A model generated the notes under the pieces. The model saw nothing but the letters and a program-made list of their open reading frames with translations, was not told where the DNA came from and did no database searches. Source: Lamellibrachia satsuma (taxonomy: Eukaryota; Annelida; Polychaeta; Sabellida; Siboglinidae). Taken from it: a stretch of DNA of 64,000 nt. Each line of letters starts with the position of its first letter. The stretch's first letter is position 1. The DNA lies in assembly GCA_033239005.1 (NCBI GenBank), contig BSQZ01000033.1, positions 3,931,501-3,995,500 of the forward strand, read 5' to 3'. The translations under genes and the position numbers were made by a program. Positions 12,384-41,600 of the stretch are shown in pieces.

Positions 12384-12535
12384 GATTGCAATCCAAGGCA
12401 AAACACCCAGATGCCAAGTGTACAAGGAAACAATTGGCTACTCGAGAGTCCAACCATTTTTCATCCATGTGTAACCCGCCCTTCTGAGATATGTTAATTT
12501 TTTTTTACGCTGCTAGCATTTACAGTACTGGCTAT
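12384..12535 (-). mobile_element. CR1/L2-like LINE copy 2, 3' tail only
   Basis: Plus strand begins CATTTAACAAGATTGCAATC and contains TCGAGAGTCCAACCATTTTT and CCCGCCCTTCTGAGATATG, the reverse complement of the tail and last codons of copy 1. Severely 5' truncated. Confidence 0.8.
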
Positions 12536-13514
12536 AAACAGTGCGCTAGTCTTCACAAGTGAAATGAAGCGTTCATATGTCGTGGTTAAATAAGTTGTGT
12601 TATTTCAGTCATTGTCTGCACACAACTGGGCGCATACATAATTTCCTTCACAATGAGAACTCCTGCCTACGTCTAGCCCGCGAAGATGTACGCGACAAAC
12701 GGTGGCGCCACAGCGCGGAGCCTGGATAATCGAGGGAGGTTAGTTACTAAACTATGTTGCGTCACAGCCACGCAGGATGTCGCGTGATAACGTATAAATG
12801 GCGCTCGCGATGCGTTCCTACCTGCAGTGTTTCGCAGGTAGTTTACGCAAAAGATATGCAATCCGACTGGGAAATAGCCGAAATCCTTCACAAATATTCA
12901 CTCTGCATGGTATTTGTTATACACGTATATGTACACACGCAAAACGTACATATCACTCACTATTCTGCAGTCATCCCGAATTTACGACTTGTCCTAGTCC
13001 TACAGCAACGCCTACGGCTACGGTTACGGCGACACCACTACGTGGACGACCGACTATGGATTATCCCCATTTTGCCGTACATCGGGCATATGGTTCCAAA
13101 CGGTACGATTCTCTCATAGGTTGCACTCTGCGTTATCACACTATTCGCGGAAATTGTCGGAATAATTGTAGACAGAACAACGCCCTGTCTGGCGTCTTCA
13201 GCATTCGCCGCATTACAAAAAAATCGAAAATAAAATTCATCCGCCGGTAGATGTCATCGTCTTTGGCAGAACAAGGCGAACTTGTAGCGCTCTCTCGGCA
13301 AATAAGCTTGCGTTCTTGTCGTTCGTCACAACATTTAATATAACTTACATTGTAGCGATTTGGTGTAAAAATTATTTCATCTATGCTCACGTATAATATA
13401 TGTTCGTTATTTGAAGCCCGGGGCTGAAGCTGAGCGTCGTCACGACGCAGGAAGAAACAGATAACACCGATCGAGGCCTGAGTCGAGGCGAGGCCCGAGA
13501 GTGATAACTGGGCA

Positions 13515-13945
13515 TTATACCATGATTTTCCTGTTTCAAAACACCATGGTATTTTACAATGGTTTCCCTGTTTCAAAACACCATGGTATACCATGGTTTC
13601 CATGGTATATCATGGTATTTTACCATGGTTTACCAGTTTTAAAACACCGTGGTATTTACCATGGAATACAATGCCAGTACCATGGCAATGCCAATGGAAT
13701 ATTTTCAGAATCCATATGAAAATATACCATTGTATTCCATGGTAAATACCAAGGTGTTTTGAAACAGTTAAACCATGGTAAAATACCAAATAAAAAAATA
13801 ATATACAAAGGAAACCATAGTATGCCATTGAAACAGGTAAACCATGGTATACCATACATTTGCCATACACAATATATGAAAAAGCATGGTCTACCATAGT
13901 TTACCATGTAATATAACGTAATACCATATAATTCCATGGTATATT
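13515..13945. repeat. CCATGG-rich direct and inverted repeat cluster
   Basis: Many copies of TACCATGGT with spacers such as TTTCAAAACACCATGGT in both orientations. Two arms of about 55 bp (13617-13674 and 13725-13785) are inverted around a short AT-rich spacer. Immediately upstream of the first recognised ACSL-B exon. The several 70-160-codon frames here are products of the repeat. Confidence 0.85.
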
Positions 13946-14010
13946 TTCATAAGGGAGGTCCTGATCTGCTCCTGGTAGTAGCTGTATTAACATAATGGTG
14001 ATGTCTGCAG

Positions 14011-29977
<15,967 letters not shown>

Positions 29978-29992
29978 ACTCTATGGCCAAAC

Positions 29993-30200
29993 ACAGAAGT
30001 GACATGACAATAGAAGTGAAATGGCAGTAGAAGTGACACTGCACTAGAAGTGGCACGGCAATAGAGGTGACACTGCAGTAAAACTGACATTGCAGTTGAA
30101 ATGACACAAATATAGAAGTGACAGCAACTGAAGTGACACTGCAATAAAAGTAATATGATAATAGAACTGACACTGCAGTAGAAGTGTCACAGCAATAGGA
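29993..30200. repeat. 18-bp minisatellite in the presumed ACSL-B 3'UTR
   Basis: About 11 units close to AGAAGTGACACTGCAATA, starting 16 bases after the stop codon. Confidence 0.85.
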
Positions 30201-30209
30201 ATTTTGACA

Positions 30210-31565
30210 AAATGTCCAGTATGTAAACAAATACATTCCATCGATGCGGTCTATATTTAAAACTAAAAATAACTACTGGTAGTAATTATCTTCACAACCA
30301 GTGTTTTAAAAAGTATGCACCTTTCTACCAGTCTCATGGAATTGTTGAAAGAGTTGTACCTAAATATTGATTTTGTTTATTGTACACATGATTTTTATAC
30401 AGGAAGTACGTGTTGTAAGAATTCCCTCACTGCCATTTGCATTGTTTGTGGTGTATATTTTCATATTGGATATAATTGTCATATTGCCTATTTTAGGGAA
30501 ATCTAAACACTAGAACGTTCTTCCAAATACAGTGTGGATAGCATATCTTAAAAATTTGCAATAAATCAAAAACACGCTGATACATAGTATACACGTCATA
30601 GTGTAATGATTTATTTCTCATTTCAATAATGAAGTAATGAAAGGAAATATATCATGGCATTGCCACTAATGCACCCCTACATGACTTTATGAAAAATAGA
30701 CATTTCATTACAGTGATATACTTTGTACAGTAGCAGTTTGTGCTTCACGTTCACAAAAGCACATAATTTATATTTACAACCATTAACTGAGGCAACAGTT
30801 TGTGCATACACAGACAATACTACGTGTCTATCAATTGTATCTAACCCTAACACTGAATTAAATGAAAAGTTTATCCATGTTCACATTACTCAGCTGCTGC
30901 CAAATCTTAAATATACATACGTGAGCAAAGACAAATAATGCTACAGTGAATAGATGCATCTACATTTAAATGCAATGATATTGCTAAAACATCATAGAAT
31001 TTTCATAATTCCATGATCATTAAAAACTACATTCAATTCATCGCCTACAAATATCGTTCAGGCATCTAAAACATATTCGATTAAAACCACATGATTCACA
31101 CTGAAATAAATATGTTGCCACCCTGTGTCTCCATATAGAAATACAAATAGTGTATAATAAAGTCAACATTTGATGTTGTTGAAGACCCTTGTCTGTCGAA
31201 GATTCACTGGTACCACCAGAGTACACTACATGACGTCTACATCTGAAAGTACCTACCCAGGGTAGGCATCAAACCAGGGCTCCTTAGCACTAATAAAGAA
31301 AACAAATGTAATCTACAAGCATAACATACATCACAAAAAAATTTTGTCATAGAGAGCAACATTTTGTGTAACGCATTTTTACAGTCCTGATTAATTTTAT
31401 TACTAAAAATTCTCGAGAACCTTAATAAAATAGGCCCATGAATCATGACAGGCTTTCCTTTTAAGATACCATTAACTTCATGAGTTGTTACCATTTTGAA
31501 CATTACTACACGGCTGCAGTACCATTCTGAACATTACTACACGGCTGTAGCAGGTAAGCATTACA
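30210..31565. other. ACSL-B downstream region, nothing recognised
   Basis: AT-rich, contains the candidate poly(A) signal at 30560. Short frames only. I see no conserved coding segment or element ends. Confidence 0.5.
30560..30565 (+). terminator. Candidate poly(A) signal of ACSL-B
   Basis: AATAAA about 580 bases after the ACSL-B stop, past the 18-bp repeat in the presumed 3'UTR. The spacing resembles that of the candidate signal of the paralogue, but use is inferred. Confidence 0.3.
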
Positions 31566-31569
31566 TTTA

Positions 31570-32048
31570 CAGTGGAACCTTGTTAATCCAGATGCCTCGA
31601 TCCTCGGTGATTAATTAGTTTTCTGGATACATGAATCAAGCAAATTTTATTTCAACATCCATTGTGTATCTACCATCAATACACATAGTATTATGTATCT
31701 ACATAACATGTATCTACCATCAATACATATAATATGTATCTACACAATATTATGTATCTACCATCAATACACATTATGTATCTACCATCAATACACATAA
31801 TATTATGTATCTACATAACATTATGTATCTACCATCAATACACCTAACATTATGTATCTACCATCAATACACTAATATTATGCTGCTTGCTGTACGTTGA
31901 CTTATTTTACAACTATTAGAATCAATTATCTCTACAACTGATTAAAAAGTAGTGAATATTGGAATATTGGATTTTCTGTTCCTGAGAAATTATAGTTGGA
32001 TGCCGAGGCTTCCGGATTATCGGCATCAGGATTAACAAGGTTCAACTG
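31570..32048. mobile_element. Non-autonomous pogo/Tigger-like TIR element with an internal minisatellite
   Basis: Inverted ends CAGTGGAACCTTGTTAATCC (left) and, reverse complemented, CAGTTGAACCTTGTTAATCC (right), followed by matching GATGCC; each end is flanked by TA, as expected for Tc1/mariner-pogo target duplications. The 479-bp interior holds a repeat of TATGTATCTACCATCAATAC (about 31660-31880) and no transposase frame. Confidence 0.75.
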
Positions 32049-32879
32049 TACATATATATATATAATATATATAGCTACACAGACATAACTAAATACACAA
32101 GCATATATTGCAAGGGTCCTCTTGGCACACTGCAAGAGACTGGACAGAAATAACATCAGACCTATGCCATGTGTGCATTTTCTCTCTCGCACTCACTCAC
32201 TCACTCACTCAAACACATCTAGCCAGATCTGTGCAGTTAGTTACACAGCCCACTGTTGATGTCATCAGACTGCTACTAGAACTTTAGCATGCTACAAAGA
32301 TCTTTGAATAGAAAAATATGACACTACCCCAAACTTGACATCAGGGTTCAGACCTTCCCTCAACAAACACAACACATCCTAAATACTACCTGAGAATATG
32401 TTTTCTTGCTAAAACAAAAATTATCCTGGCTATGGTTATCAAACTGATCTACTCAGCATGATAAGTCACCCGTACAATGTATTTTTGTTGTGAAAAATGT
32501 CAGATTGTTTGGAATGCCCGTCTCAGACTTATACCCAAATCTCAACAACTCAACATGAAGGACAACAAATATGGAAAGGATACAACAAGCCACAAGTTTG
32601 TGAAGAAATATTAAACAGGAGGGCGTGAATAAATAATGATGCAAGATGGTTACAAGTGTCCAAGACCAAGCATGGACAAATCTGTCAGTTATAACTTCCG
32701 ATTAGCAGCAAAGTGTACAAGAAACATAATTCACACTGCTGCCTGGACAACATGATCACACTGCTGCCTTGACAACATGATCACAATGACCAAAACAATG
32801 TCGTCTGGGGGAAATCATACAGTGTGTATATAAGACGATTAACCCGAGTGTACATTCTGTTTAAACCTAGGCAGATTTC

Positions 32880-33402
32880 GGTGCCTAACCTAATCTCAAA
32901 TGAAGGGATTAGTAATTACTTATCAGTAGGGTTGGGCTACAGTACATCAACAGGAATAGCAGAATTCACTGCCTAACCTAATCTCAAATGAAGGGATTAG
33001 TAATTACTTATCAGTAGGGTTGGGCTACAGTACATCAGCAGGAATAGCAGAATTCACTGCCTAACCTAATCTCAAATGAAGGGATTAGTAATTACTTATC
33101 AGTAGGGTTGGGCTACAGTACATCAGCAGGAATAGCAGAATTCACTGCCTAACCTAATCTCAAATGAAGGGATTAGTAATTACTTATCAGTAAGGTTGGG
33201 CTACAGTACATCAGCAGGAATAGCAGAATTCACTGCCTAACCTAATCTCAAATGAAGGGATTAGTAATTACTTATCAGTAGGGTTGGGCTACAGTACATC
33301 AACAGGAATAGCAGAATTCACTGCCTAACCTAATCTCAAATGAAGGGATTAGTAATTACTTATCAGTAGGGTTGGGCTACAGTACATCAACAGGAATAAC
33401 TA
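32880..33402. repeat. 88-bp tandem repeat, six copies
   Basis: Units start at about 32882, 32970, 33058, 33146, 33234 and 33322. Core GCCTAACCTAATCTCAAATG, then AGTAGGGTTGGGCTACAGTA. Copies are nearly identical, so the array is young or homogenised. Confidence 0.95.
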
Positions 33403-34235
33403 ACAAGAAGAAATTACCACCAAGTAGTTGATGCACCAAAATGGTAACATATCTGCATCATCTGACGAAAATGATGAAAACCTTAAAACAACAGATTTTA
33501 CTAAATGTAATCAACTAAAAATACGGATCACCCAAAGTTGGACGATCATAATCATGGCCTACATGTTGTTGCTGACTCTTCTGATAAATAACGACTCAGT
33601 AAGTTTACCTCAGCAAATATTTCATGGAACAACTTTTCTATTGAGCCAGAAACATTTACCAAATGTAACTGTTTGAGCATTTCGCTTAAAAGCATTCACT
33701 CACCAATGTAACTCAATAAAACCTATCTAAATTATTCCGCATCCTCAAAGGGTGAGGTAGATTGCCTTTTTACCCACAGATAAATACATAAGTATGTGTG
33801 AGAACACGATTACTTCACCAACTGCTCTCATTAACATGTCATTATGATAGATTAAAATAGGTTGCTAGACCCGCTTTGTTCACAACACTAACTACTGGTG
33901 CACTGAAACTAGCCCAGTGGCTATAAACACAGCGTGAAAGGAGTCGAGCTTTGTCACAAAGTACGGCTGTGTACATTCGGTAAGCTGCCCATCAGTTCCA
34001 ACCAGCAAGTGTCTCATGCAATGTTCTTGCCCGCTGTCCGCAGATCAAGCATCTGGCCAGTTTTCCTTGAATACTTCTGTGATCCCTAAACCATAAGGAG
34101 AGTTTCCCGTATTTCGGCATGGACTCGTGTCTGTATCCATGCCTCATGCAGTCACTCTATGTCCAGTTCCCTGGGTCAATGATAGATATCCATGCACTGA
34201 CCCGGTCACTATGTGGTCCCATGTTTACTGTGTAT
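33403..34235. other. NDST downstream region, nothing recognised
   Basis: An 82-codon plus frame (33428-33676) has no family resemblance and no splice context. The rest probably includes the NDST 3'UTR on the minus strand, but I found no clear poly(A) signal. Confidence 0.4.
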
Positions 34236-34385
34236 CCTAAGCACAGTGGTCACTCCAGTGGTCACTCCACAGTGGTCACACCACTGTAGTCACTCTATAG
34301 TGGTAACTCCACAGTGGTCACCAAAGTAGTCAATCAGTGGTCACCCCAGTGATCACTCCTGTGGTCACTCAGTGGTTACTCCACT
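34236..34385. repeat. GTGGTCACTCC repeat overlapping the NDST stop
   Basis: Irregular units of CAGTGGTCACTCC run up to and just over the NDST stop codon (34376-34378), so the end of the coding sequence borders the repeat. Confidence 0.75.
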
Positions 34386-35605
34386 GTCCGGAGCTCTTCC
34401 TGGAGCCAGCCTGGGACGTCCTGACTGAGTCTGGTGAGGAGCTTGGAGAGGGCAACATTGTAACGCTTGTAGTAGGCCTGTAGATACTGCTCCGCCTTGA
34501 GCTCCATGGGGGGGTAGATGCGCCCCTTGCTCCGCCCCAGACACTTGGTGTGGTTCTCATTCAGCACCTGACAGTAGAAGCCTTTCTTTGGGTTGTACCT
34601 GCAACAACAGACACACAGTGAAACCAGACCGTATGCTAATGTCCACATACATTTACACACATGGATGATATGACCCATGATCGCTGTTACCATTCATAGG
34701 CATGCAGTCATTGTAAAAGCATACATTTAACAAGATTACCATCCAAAGGCCCAGATGGCAAGTGGACACGGAAGTCATTGGCTTATCGAGAGTCCAACAA
34801 TTTTTAATCTATTTGTAACCCACCCTCCTGAGATGTGTCAATCTTGTTTTTAAACATATTCACGTTGCTGGCAGTTACACAATCTGTAGATAATCTGTTC
34901 CATTCATTGATTGTCCTCTGTGAGAAAAAGTACTTCCTGATATCCAATCGACAGTGATCCTTCACTAATGTCCTCTAGTTCTCATGTCCTCTAGTTCTAT
35001 TATCTTTCTTGAGTGAGAAAAAAATATTGCCATCAATATTTTCATGCCCATCCAATATCTTAAAAACAATTTGATCTCCTCTTAACCTACTTGTCTCTAG
35101 AGTTGTTAAACCACATTCTCTCAGTCATTCTTCATAACTAAGGTCTCTCAGTTCTGGAATCATTTTAGTTGCTCTCCTCTGTATTCTTTCAAGCATATCT
35201 ATGTCCTTCTTACGATATGGTCTCCATGCTTGTATACAGTACTCTAAATGAGACCTAACTATTGCTTTATACAGAGGTATAATTAGCTTTTTTCCTTGTA
35301 TGTTATATTTCTCCTAATCAACCCAAGAATTTTTCATATCAGCACTTATTGTAACTCCCAAGTCCTTTTTTTACAGTAGTACCCAGAACGGTATCTCCCA
35401 TTTTGTAGTTTACATCCAAGTTCCCGTGTCCTGTAGGTAGGCATTTATATTTCCCAAAACTGAATAACATTTGCCATTTGTCAAACCATTTAACTAATTT
35501 GTCTAGATCGTTTTGTAAATGCTGTTTATGACCATCAGTGTTAACCCTTCTTTTTGTCATCCGCAAATTTCAGTACGTTGCTTTTTATATTATCGTCCAA
35601 GTCAT

Positions 35606-35642
<37 letters not shown>

Positions 35643-38600
35643 GAATAATAAAGGTCAAAATACTGATCCTTGTGGTACCCCACCCAAAACTTATTTCCAG
35701 TTTGAAACCTCCCCATCTACTACATGCACTCATAAGAATATAAAACTATATAAAGTTTAATGATATATTAACATAAACAGAGTATAATACTAATCTAAAA
35801 ATAAATAAAATACATGTTTATAAAAGTGAAAGCAGGCAAGCTTAGAAGGATTCTTGAACTGAGTCAATGCGTCTGCATCTTACTTGTTCTGGCAGTGAGA
35901 CACTATATGCTGGTCCAGACATCTATCTATCCAACAACCTTTTCTCATTCTCATAAAGCAGTCAAATAATAATTACATGAAATTCAGTACCTTTACCGAT
36001 TATTTTAACGCTTACATTACACACGACTTTGATGGGAAATTTTTTATTATATTCTACACACCAACCAATGTTTTACTAGAATTTTTTTATTTCATGATTT
36101 TAATTTCCTCAACAGAGGTTCAATTTGTAGTACCATGAGCAAACCATGTCAGGGACATGCATAAATATCTTTATGCAACCAACAACGCAAGCCAGGTGTA
36201 AGGATAGGAAAAGGCCAAATAAATTACGTTTATTAAGATTATGCCTAATGGCATATTATTCCGATTAAAAGCATGAAGTGTGGACCAGGTAACATGCGCC
36301 AAGCATGTGGCTGAGCCTCATACAAAGCCGCCTGGACACAATGCTCCCAGAGCCCACACTTCGACATAGCAATACAGTACATGTAGTAATATTCCTACAA
36401 CACAAAACAATTCATGGCATCATCACCAGCACCTTAAAACATTAACCCAATACCGAAAATACTCAACACAAACCTATTTGCATATACTGCATCACTGGAC
36501 TACACTACTTGCTAAAATTACTACTCTATATATTTTTGTAACCTAAAAGGTGGGGCCATAACGCCACCGTTCCCCGAAACCTGTGAACACCCCCACCAAT
36601 CTGTATTCATTGGACTTTAATCCCCCAGGACGGCGTCGTTGTGGCGTAACTTACTTGAGTCTGATTGAGTAGTCAAAATAAGGCTCAAGTCGAAGGAACA
36701 TCTGCACTTTGTCCATCACCACTATTGGATCACTCTTCAGCTTGTCCCCATCAAGAATAAGCAGCTGAAAGAACACAGCATCAATTAGCTCAAATCAGGA
36801 GCACATTTATGTTGAACATACTGCCGTAGATATTGCAATGTCAACATTATAAATACACAACAGATTCTGAACAATGTTGTTAAAAATCCAGAGATTTTAA
36901 AAGGCATTTTGCTACTGCTGTATTTCGTTGGTGCTGTATTTCGTTGGTGCTATATTTCGTTGGTGCCGTATTTCGTTGGTGCCGTATTTCGTTGGTGCCG
37001 TATTTCGTTGGTGCCGTATTTCGTTGGTGCCGTATTTCGTTGGTGCCGTATTTCGTTGGTGCCGTATTTCGTTGGTGCCGTATTTCGTTGGTGCCGTATT
37101 TCGTTGGTGCTGTATTTCGTTGGTGCTGTATTTCGTTGGTGCCGTATTTCGTTGGTGCCGTATTTCGTTGGTGCCGTATTTCGTTGGTGCCGTATTTCGT
37201 TGGTGCCGTATTTCGTTGGTGCCGTATTTCGTTGGTGCCATATTTCGTTGGTGCTATATTTCGTTGGTGCTATATTTCGTTTGTGCTGTATTTCGTTGGT
37301 GCTGTATTTCGTTTGTGCTGTATTTCGTTGGTGCTGTATTTCGTTGGTGCTGTATTTCGTTGGTGCTGTATTTCGTTGGTGCTGTATTTCGTTTGTGCTG
37401 TATTTCGTTGGTGCTGTATTTCGTAGGTGCTGTATTTCTTTGGTGCTGTATTTCGTTGGTGCTGTATTTCGTTGGTGCTGTATTTCGTTGGTGCTGTATT
37501 TCGTTGGTACTGTATTTCGTTGGTGCTGTATTTTGAAGCTGACACATAAGTTTTGGGGATTTCTCCAAATGAGATTAAATAAAATTTAATCATTTAATTT
37601 AACCATTAAACATATAACCAATGACTTTCAGATATAAAATAAATGAAGTGTGGATAATTAGGTGGGGTTTTTAAAAATGTTCATTAAGATGCTAGGTAAC
37701 ATGTGAATTGTAAAGCTGCTGAAAAGAACTGTGGACGGGAGACATACTTGTTTGGGCTTGTAGTAGGTGAGCCAGCGTTCCAGGTGTTGCACGTACAGTC
37801 CGGGGTTAAGGCAGCGATGTCGAAGCTCACGTAGTCGCTTCGGTGCATCTTCTGTGGCTGAGATGACATCATAGAAGGAGTAGGACAATGCTACCTTGTC
37901 CGCATGGAAACGCATGTGCTGGAGGCAACAAGAACATCTGTCATTGAGGGGAAAGCAACATGTATCATGCAAGCATTATCTGTTATTAAGGCAAAACTAG
38001 ACATCTGCATTGAGGCAAATAACACCTGTCAGTGAGGCAAAGCACATCTGTCATTGAGGCAAAAGAAGGACATGAACCAAACTTGAGACAAAAAGGACAT
38101 CTTTTACAATGACACGCAAAAAGGCAACTGTCACATGTCATGCAGCAAACTATAAGGACTGATTGTAAGAGTGTGACTGACAGGGCTACTGTCTGCAAAG
38201 ATTGCTAGAAGACAATCAACACGCCACCTATGTGACTCACCTGGTACCATGAATATGCCCGTTTAGCGGGGTGTGCCAGTATGCAGATGAGGTTGGCGTG
38301 AGGTAGGAGCACATGGGCTCTGTAGGGTGCTGGCTCACTGTCAAAGTAGTTGGCACTCTTCTCAAACAGCACTGGGACTGGGGAACCCTCCACTGGGGCG
38401 GGGAAGAAGTTCATGTACCTGGATAGAGAGAGTGTCCAGTACACACATGACATGCACATCCCAATCATGCACACCCACACGCTGCTTTATGCAGATCACT
38501 GCTTTATCACTACTTTCCACAGCTGGTCTGCTTAGTTTTGATGTGTGATCGTGCAACAAATACATTTTGATTTACCACTCTAATTGTTTGTATACATACT

Positions 38601-41600
38601 TTAACCAAAAATGGAAAAACTGGTGTAATTATTTGCAAACAGAACATTATTTTGGGTGATTTTTAGCAGTGTTTTCCCAGGATTGTATATCCTATGTCGC
38701 ATAATGGGTTGTCTGCCATGCACGGCGCTGTATGCACAACCAGTTGACGTAAGATACACCTAGACTATATGAGTTGACAACAGAATGACTTCACAAGGGC
38801 TACATCAGCTAACAACAGCACAATTTGCCAAACAGGAAAGGGTGGACAAAAAAACGATATCATAAAGTGTTTTTCATCATATCTATCCATTAAGTCTGTA
38901 AGCATTCACAGTTGCCAACACTGACCTATTCATACAAAGTGTACTAAATGAGGGAGGGTTCAAGACTTGTGTACTAAATGAGGGAGGATTCAAGACTTAC
39001 GTACTAAATGAGAGAGGGTTCAAGACTTGCGTACTAAATGAGGGAGGGTTCAAGACTTGCGTACTAAATGAGGGAGGGTTCAAGACTTGTGTGCTAAATG
39101 AGGGAGGGTTCAAGACTTGCATACTAAATGAGGGAGGGTTTAACATATTTATCGGATACATTTTTAAAGCACATTCTGATGGTTACTACTGTATGTCCTA
39201 CACATGCACTCTCATAACATTGCTTTTACATTGATGTTTTTCAATCTGGAAAATTATCTACATTTTAAATTACTAATGCAGGGAGGGGGAGGGGCAGGGG
39301 GAGGGGTCTGAAACTTATGAACAACCCCTTAGGCCAGGAGTGGAGTGAAAGAATGTAGAAGACACACAGAGGTCACTGACCAGTCAAGGCCGCGGTAGTA
39401 GTTGCGTCCGTTGAAGAACTGCACTTCCTCGAAGGTGGTAGGACTGTTGAAGTTGCTCGTCACGGCCGGGTGCATGGCAAGGAATGTATACAGCGCAGTC
39501 GTACCTGGGGTCAGAGGTCACGTCTTTGCAAAATATTTCACGAATCTATTAACATGGTGGTCGAACGGTGATATTTACCTTAACTAATTTATTTATTTTA
39601 AAATTATATTGTTATTATTAACAAAGACCGAGAACAGATGGCAGGTGGCAATAATGTAAACTTGTGCGATAACATAGGAAGCCATGACAAATCAGATAAC
39701 ATTAGTGTTTGTTCACATTTAATTTCTTATGACTTTCCAAAATACAAAAAATTATTTTCATATGGAATACGTGCATATATAACCAACCTGCAAGCTGATA
39801 TTGCTACCGTCTGTCAGGATTTATTTATTACAGATACTTTCTGACAACATGAACATGTGGTCGTACCAGTTTTTTGCGGGCCTATGACAAGGAATTGTGG
39901 CAGTCGATTGCAGTTCTTTGATTCTGACCAGATTGCCTTGTGACGCTTATCGTTGCACGGATTCTAAACAAATGTATGTGTGCTGTATTAGAACACATTC
40001 TTGCAGCATAAGAAAACTATTAAATCATTACAACAATAAGTAAATGTTGCATATTTAATATGTTTTCGCATACATATGAATATACGTACACGCGCGCACA
40101 TGTACACACATACATCAACGTACAAACATGCGGGTCAGATATATGGTGCTCTACACAGTAGTAATAATCATAACAATACAAACCCCCCAGACTGGGTCCT
40201 CCTCCTCGGGGAACATGTCAAAGTAGACCTGAGCGAGCTGCATTGGAGGCAGCCACTGAAACTGGAGGTTGGTCCAACACTCAAGGAACTTGAGTAGACT
40301 CTCAAACGTGTATAGCGCCAGACGGTCGTTGCCATAGTTAGACATGTGCGTCATAAGCACCGATATCTGAACACCAAAGCAAACATTTTATTAAACAACA
40401 TAGCATTGATACATGAATAACATAATTAATGTTTTGCCTTGTTGGTAGTCACCTTCAAAGTCGAGCATCTGAAAATAACTACCACATTTTACACAGAGTT
40501 AGATTTAACTGTCCTTCCTCAATTCAGTTTTTCCATTCATCTCGTTGTAGAATTATTTCATGAAAAATCAAACCTATCCAGTATCCACTGCTACATGCTA
40601 GGTCATTTGTGCAAACGTGTTATTTAGTTTTGGTGAAATCATCGCAAAAACTATTAACTTATTTTTGATTGGGCCAAGACAAAATTTTGCAAAAAATTGC
40701 AAAAGTAGCTCCATACCTATTATAGCATTGGTTATCTCACGTTTATGCAAGTTACCCAGTCTAACAATCGAAGTTACCCAGTCTAACAATTGAAGTTACC
40801 CCGTCTAACAACCGAAGTTACCCGGTCTAACAATCAAAGTTACCTGGTCTAACAATCGAAGTTACCCAGTCTAACAATCGAAGTTACCTGGTCTAACAAT
40901 TGAAGTTACCTGGTCTAACAATCGAAGTTACCCAGTCTAACAATCGAAGTTACCCGGTCTAACAATCAAAGTTACCCGATATAACAATCAAAGTTAATTC
41001 TTTAGATGATTTTAACAAAAGTATGCACTCTTTTATCAAACCAACTGCGCCTATAACTTAAAGGTGTATTAGATGATACATACATCATCAGTAAATGAAG
41101 AGGGTGTATTAGATGATACATACATCATCAGTAAATGAAGAGGGTGTATTAGATGATACATTCATCATCAGTAAATGAAGAGGGTGTATTAGATGATACA
41201 TGCATCATCAGTAAATGAAGAGGGTGTATTAGATGATACATGCATCATCAATAAATGAAGAGGATGTATTAGATGATACATGCATCACCAGTAAATGAAG
41301 AGGGTGTATTAGATGATACATGCATCATCAGTAAATGAAGAGGTTGTATTAGATGATACATGCATCATCAGTAAATGAAGAGGGTGTATTAGATGATACA
41401 TGCATCATCAGTATATGAAGATGGTGTATTATATGACATATGCATCATCAGTATATGAAGAGGGTGTATTAGATGATACATGCAGCATCAGTAAATGCAG
41501 AATACAAGAAAATACCACAAACCGGGTTGTCTATGATTGTTTGAAACAGCTCGCCGCCACGTATGCTTGAGTCGAGGCGTTCTCGACCCCCTGGGTACTT

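Larger units (their letters stand above)
11166..13514. other. Intergenic region upstream of ACSL-B
   Basis: Apart from the possible MITE, the LINE tail and (GTGC)n entered separately, 12640-13500 is richer in CpG than its surroundings and might hold a promoter or first exon of ACSL-B. No TATA-like or splice evidence is strong enough to place one. Overlapping frames of 120-155 codons on both strands show no family resemblance. Confidence 0.35.

Noticed and set aside
12754..13603. Overlapping ORFs of 121-155 codons upstream of ACSL-B
   Set aside because: No recognisable family, several strands and frames open together, no splice context; could hide a first exon but cannot be supported.
36909..37593. 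Long repeat ORFs of 100-226 codons in NDST intron 10
   Set aside because: Period-16 repeat read in several frames; it lies in an intron between two well-defined exons.
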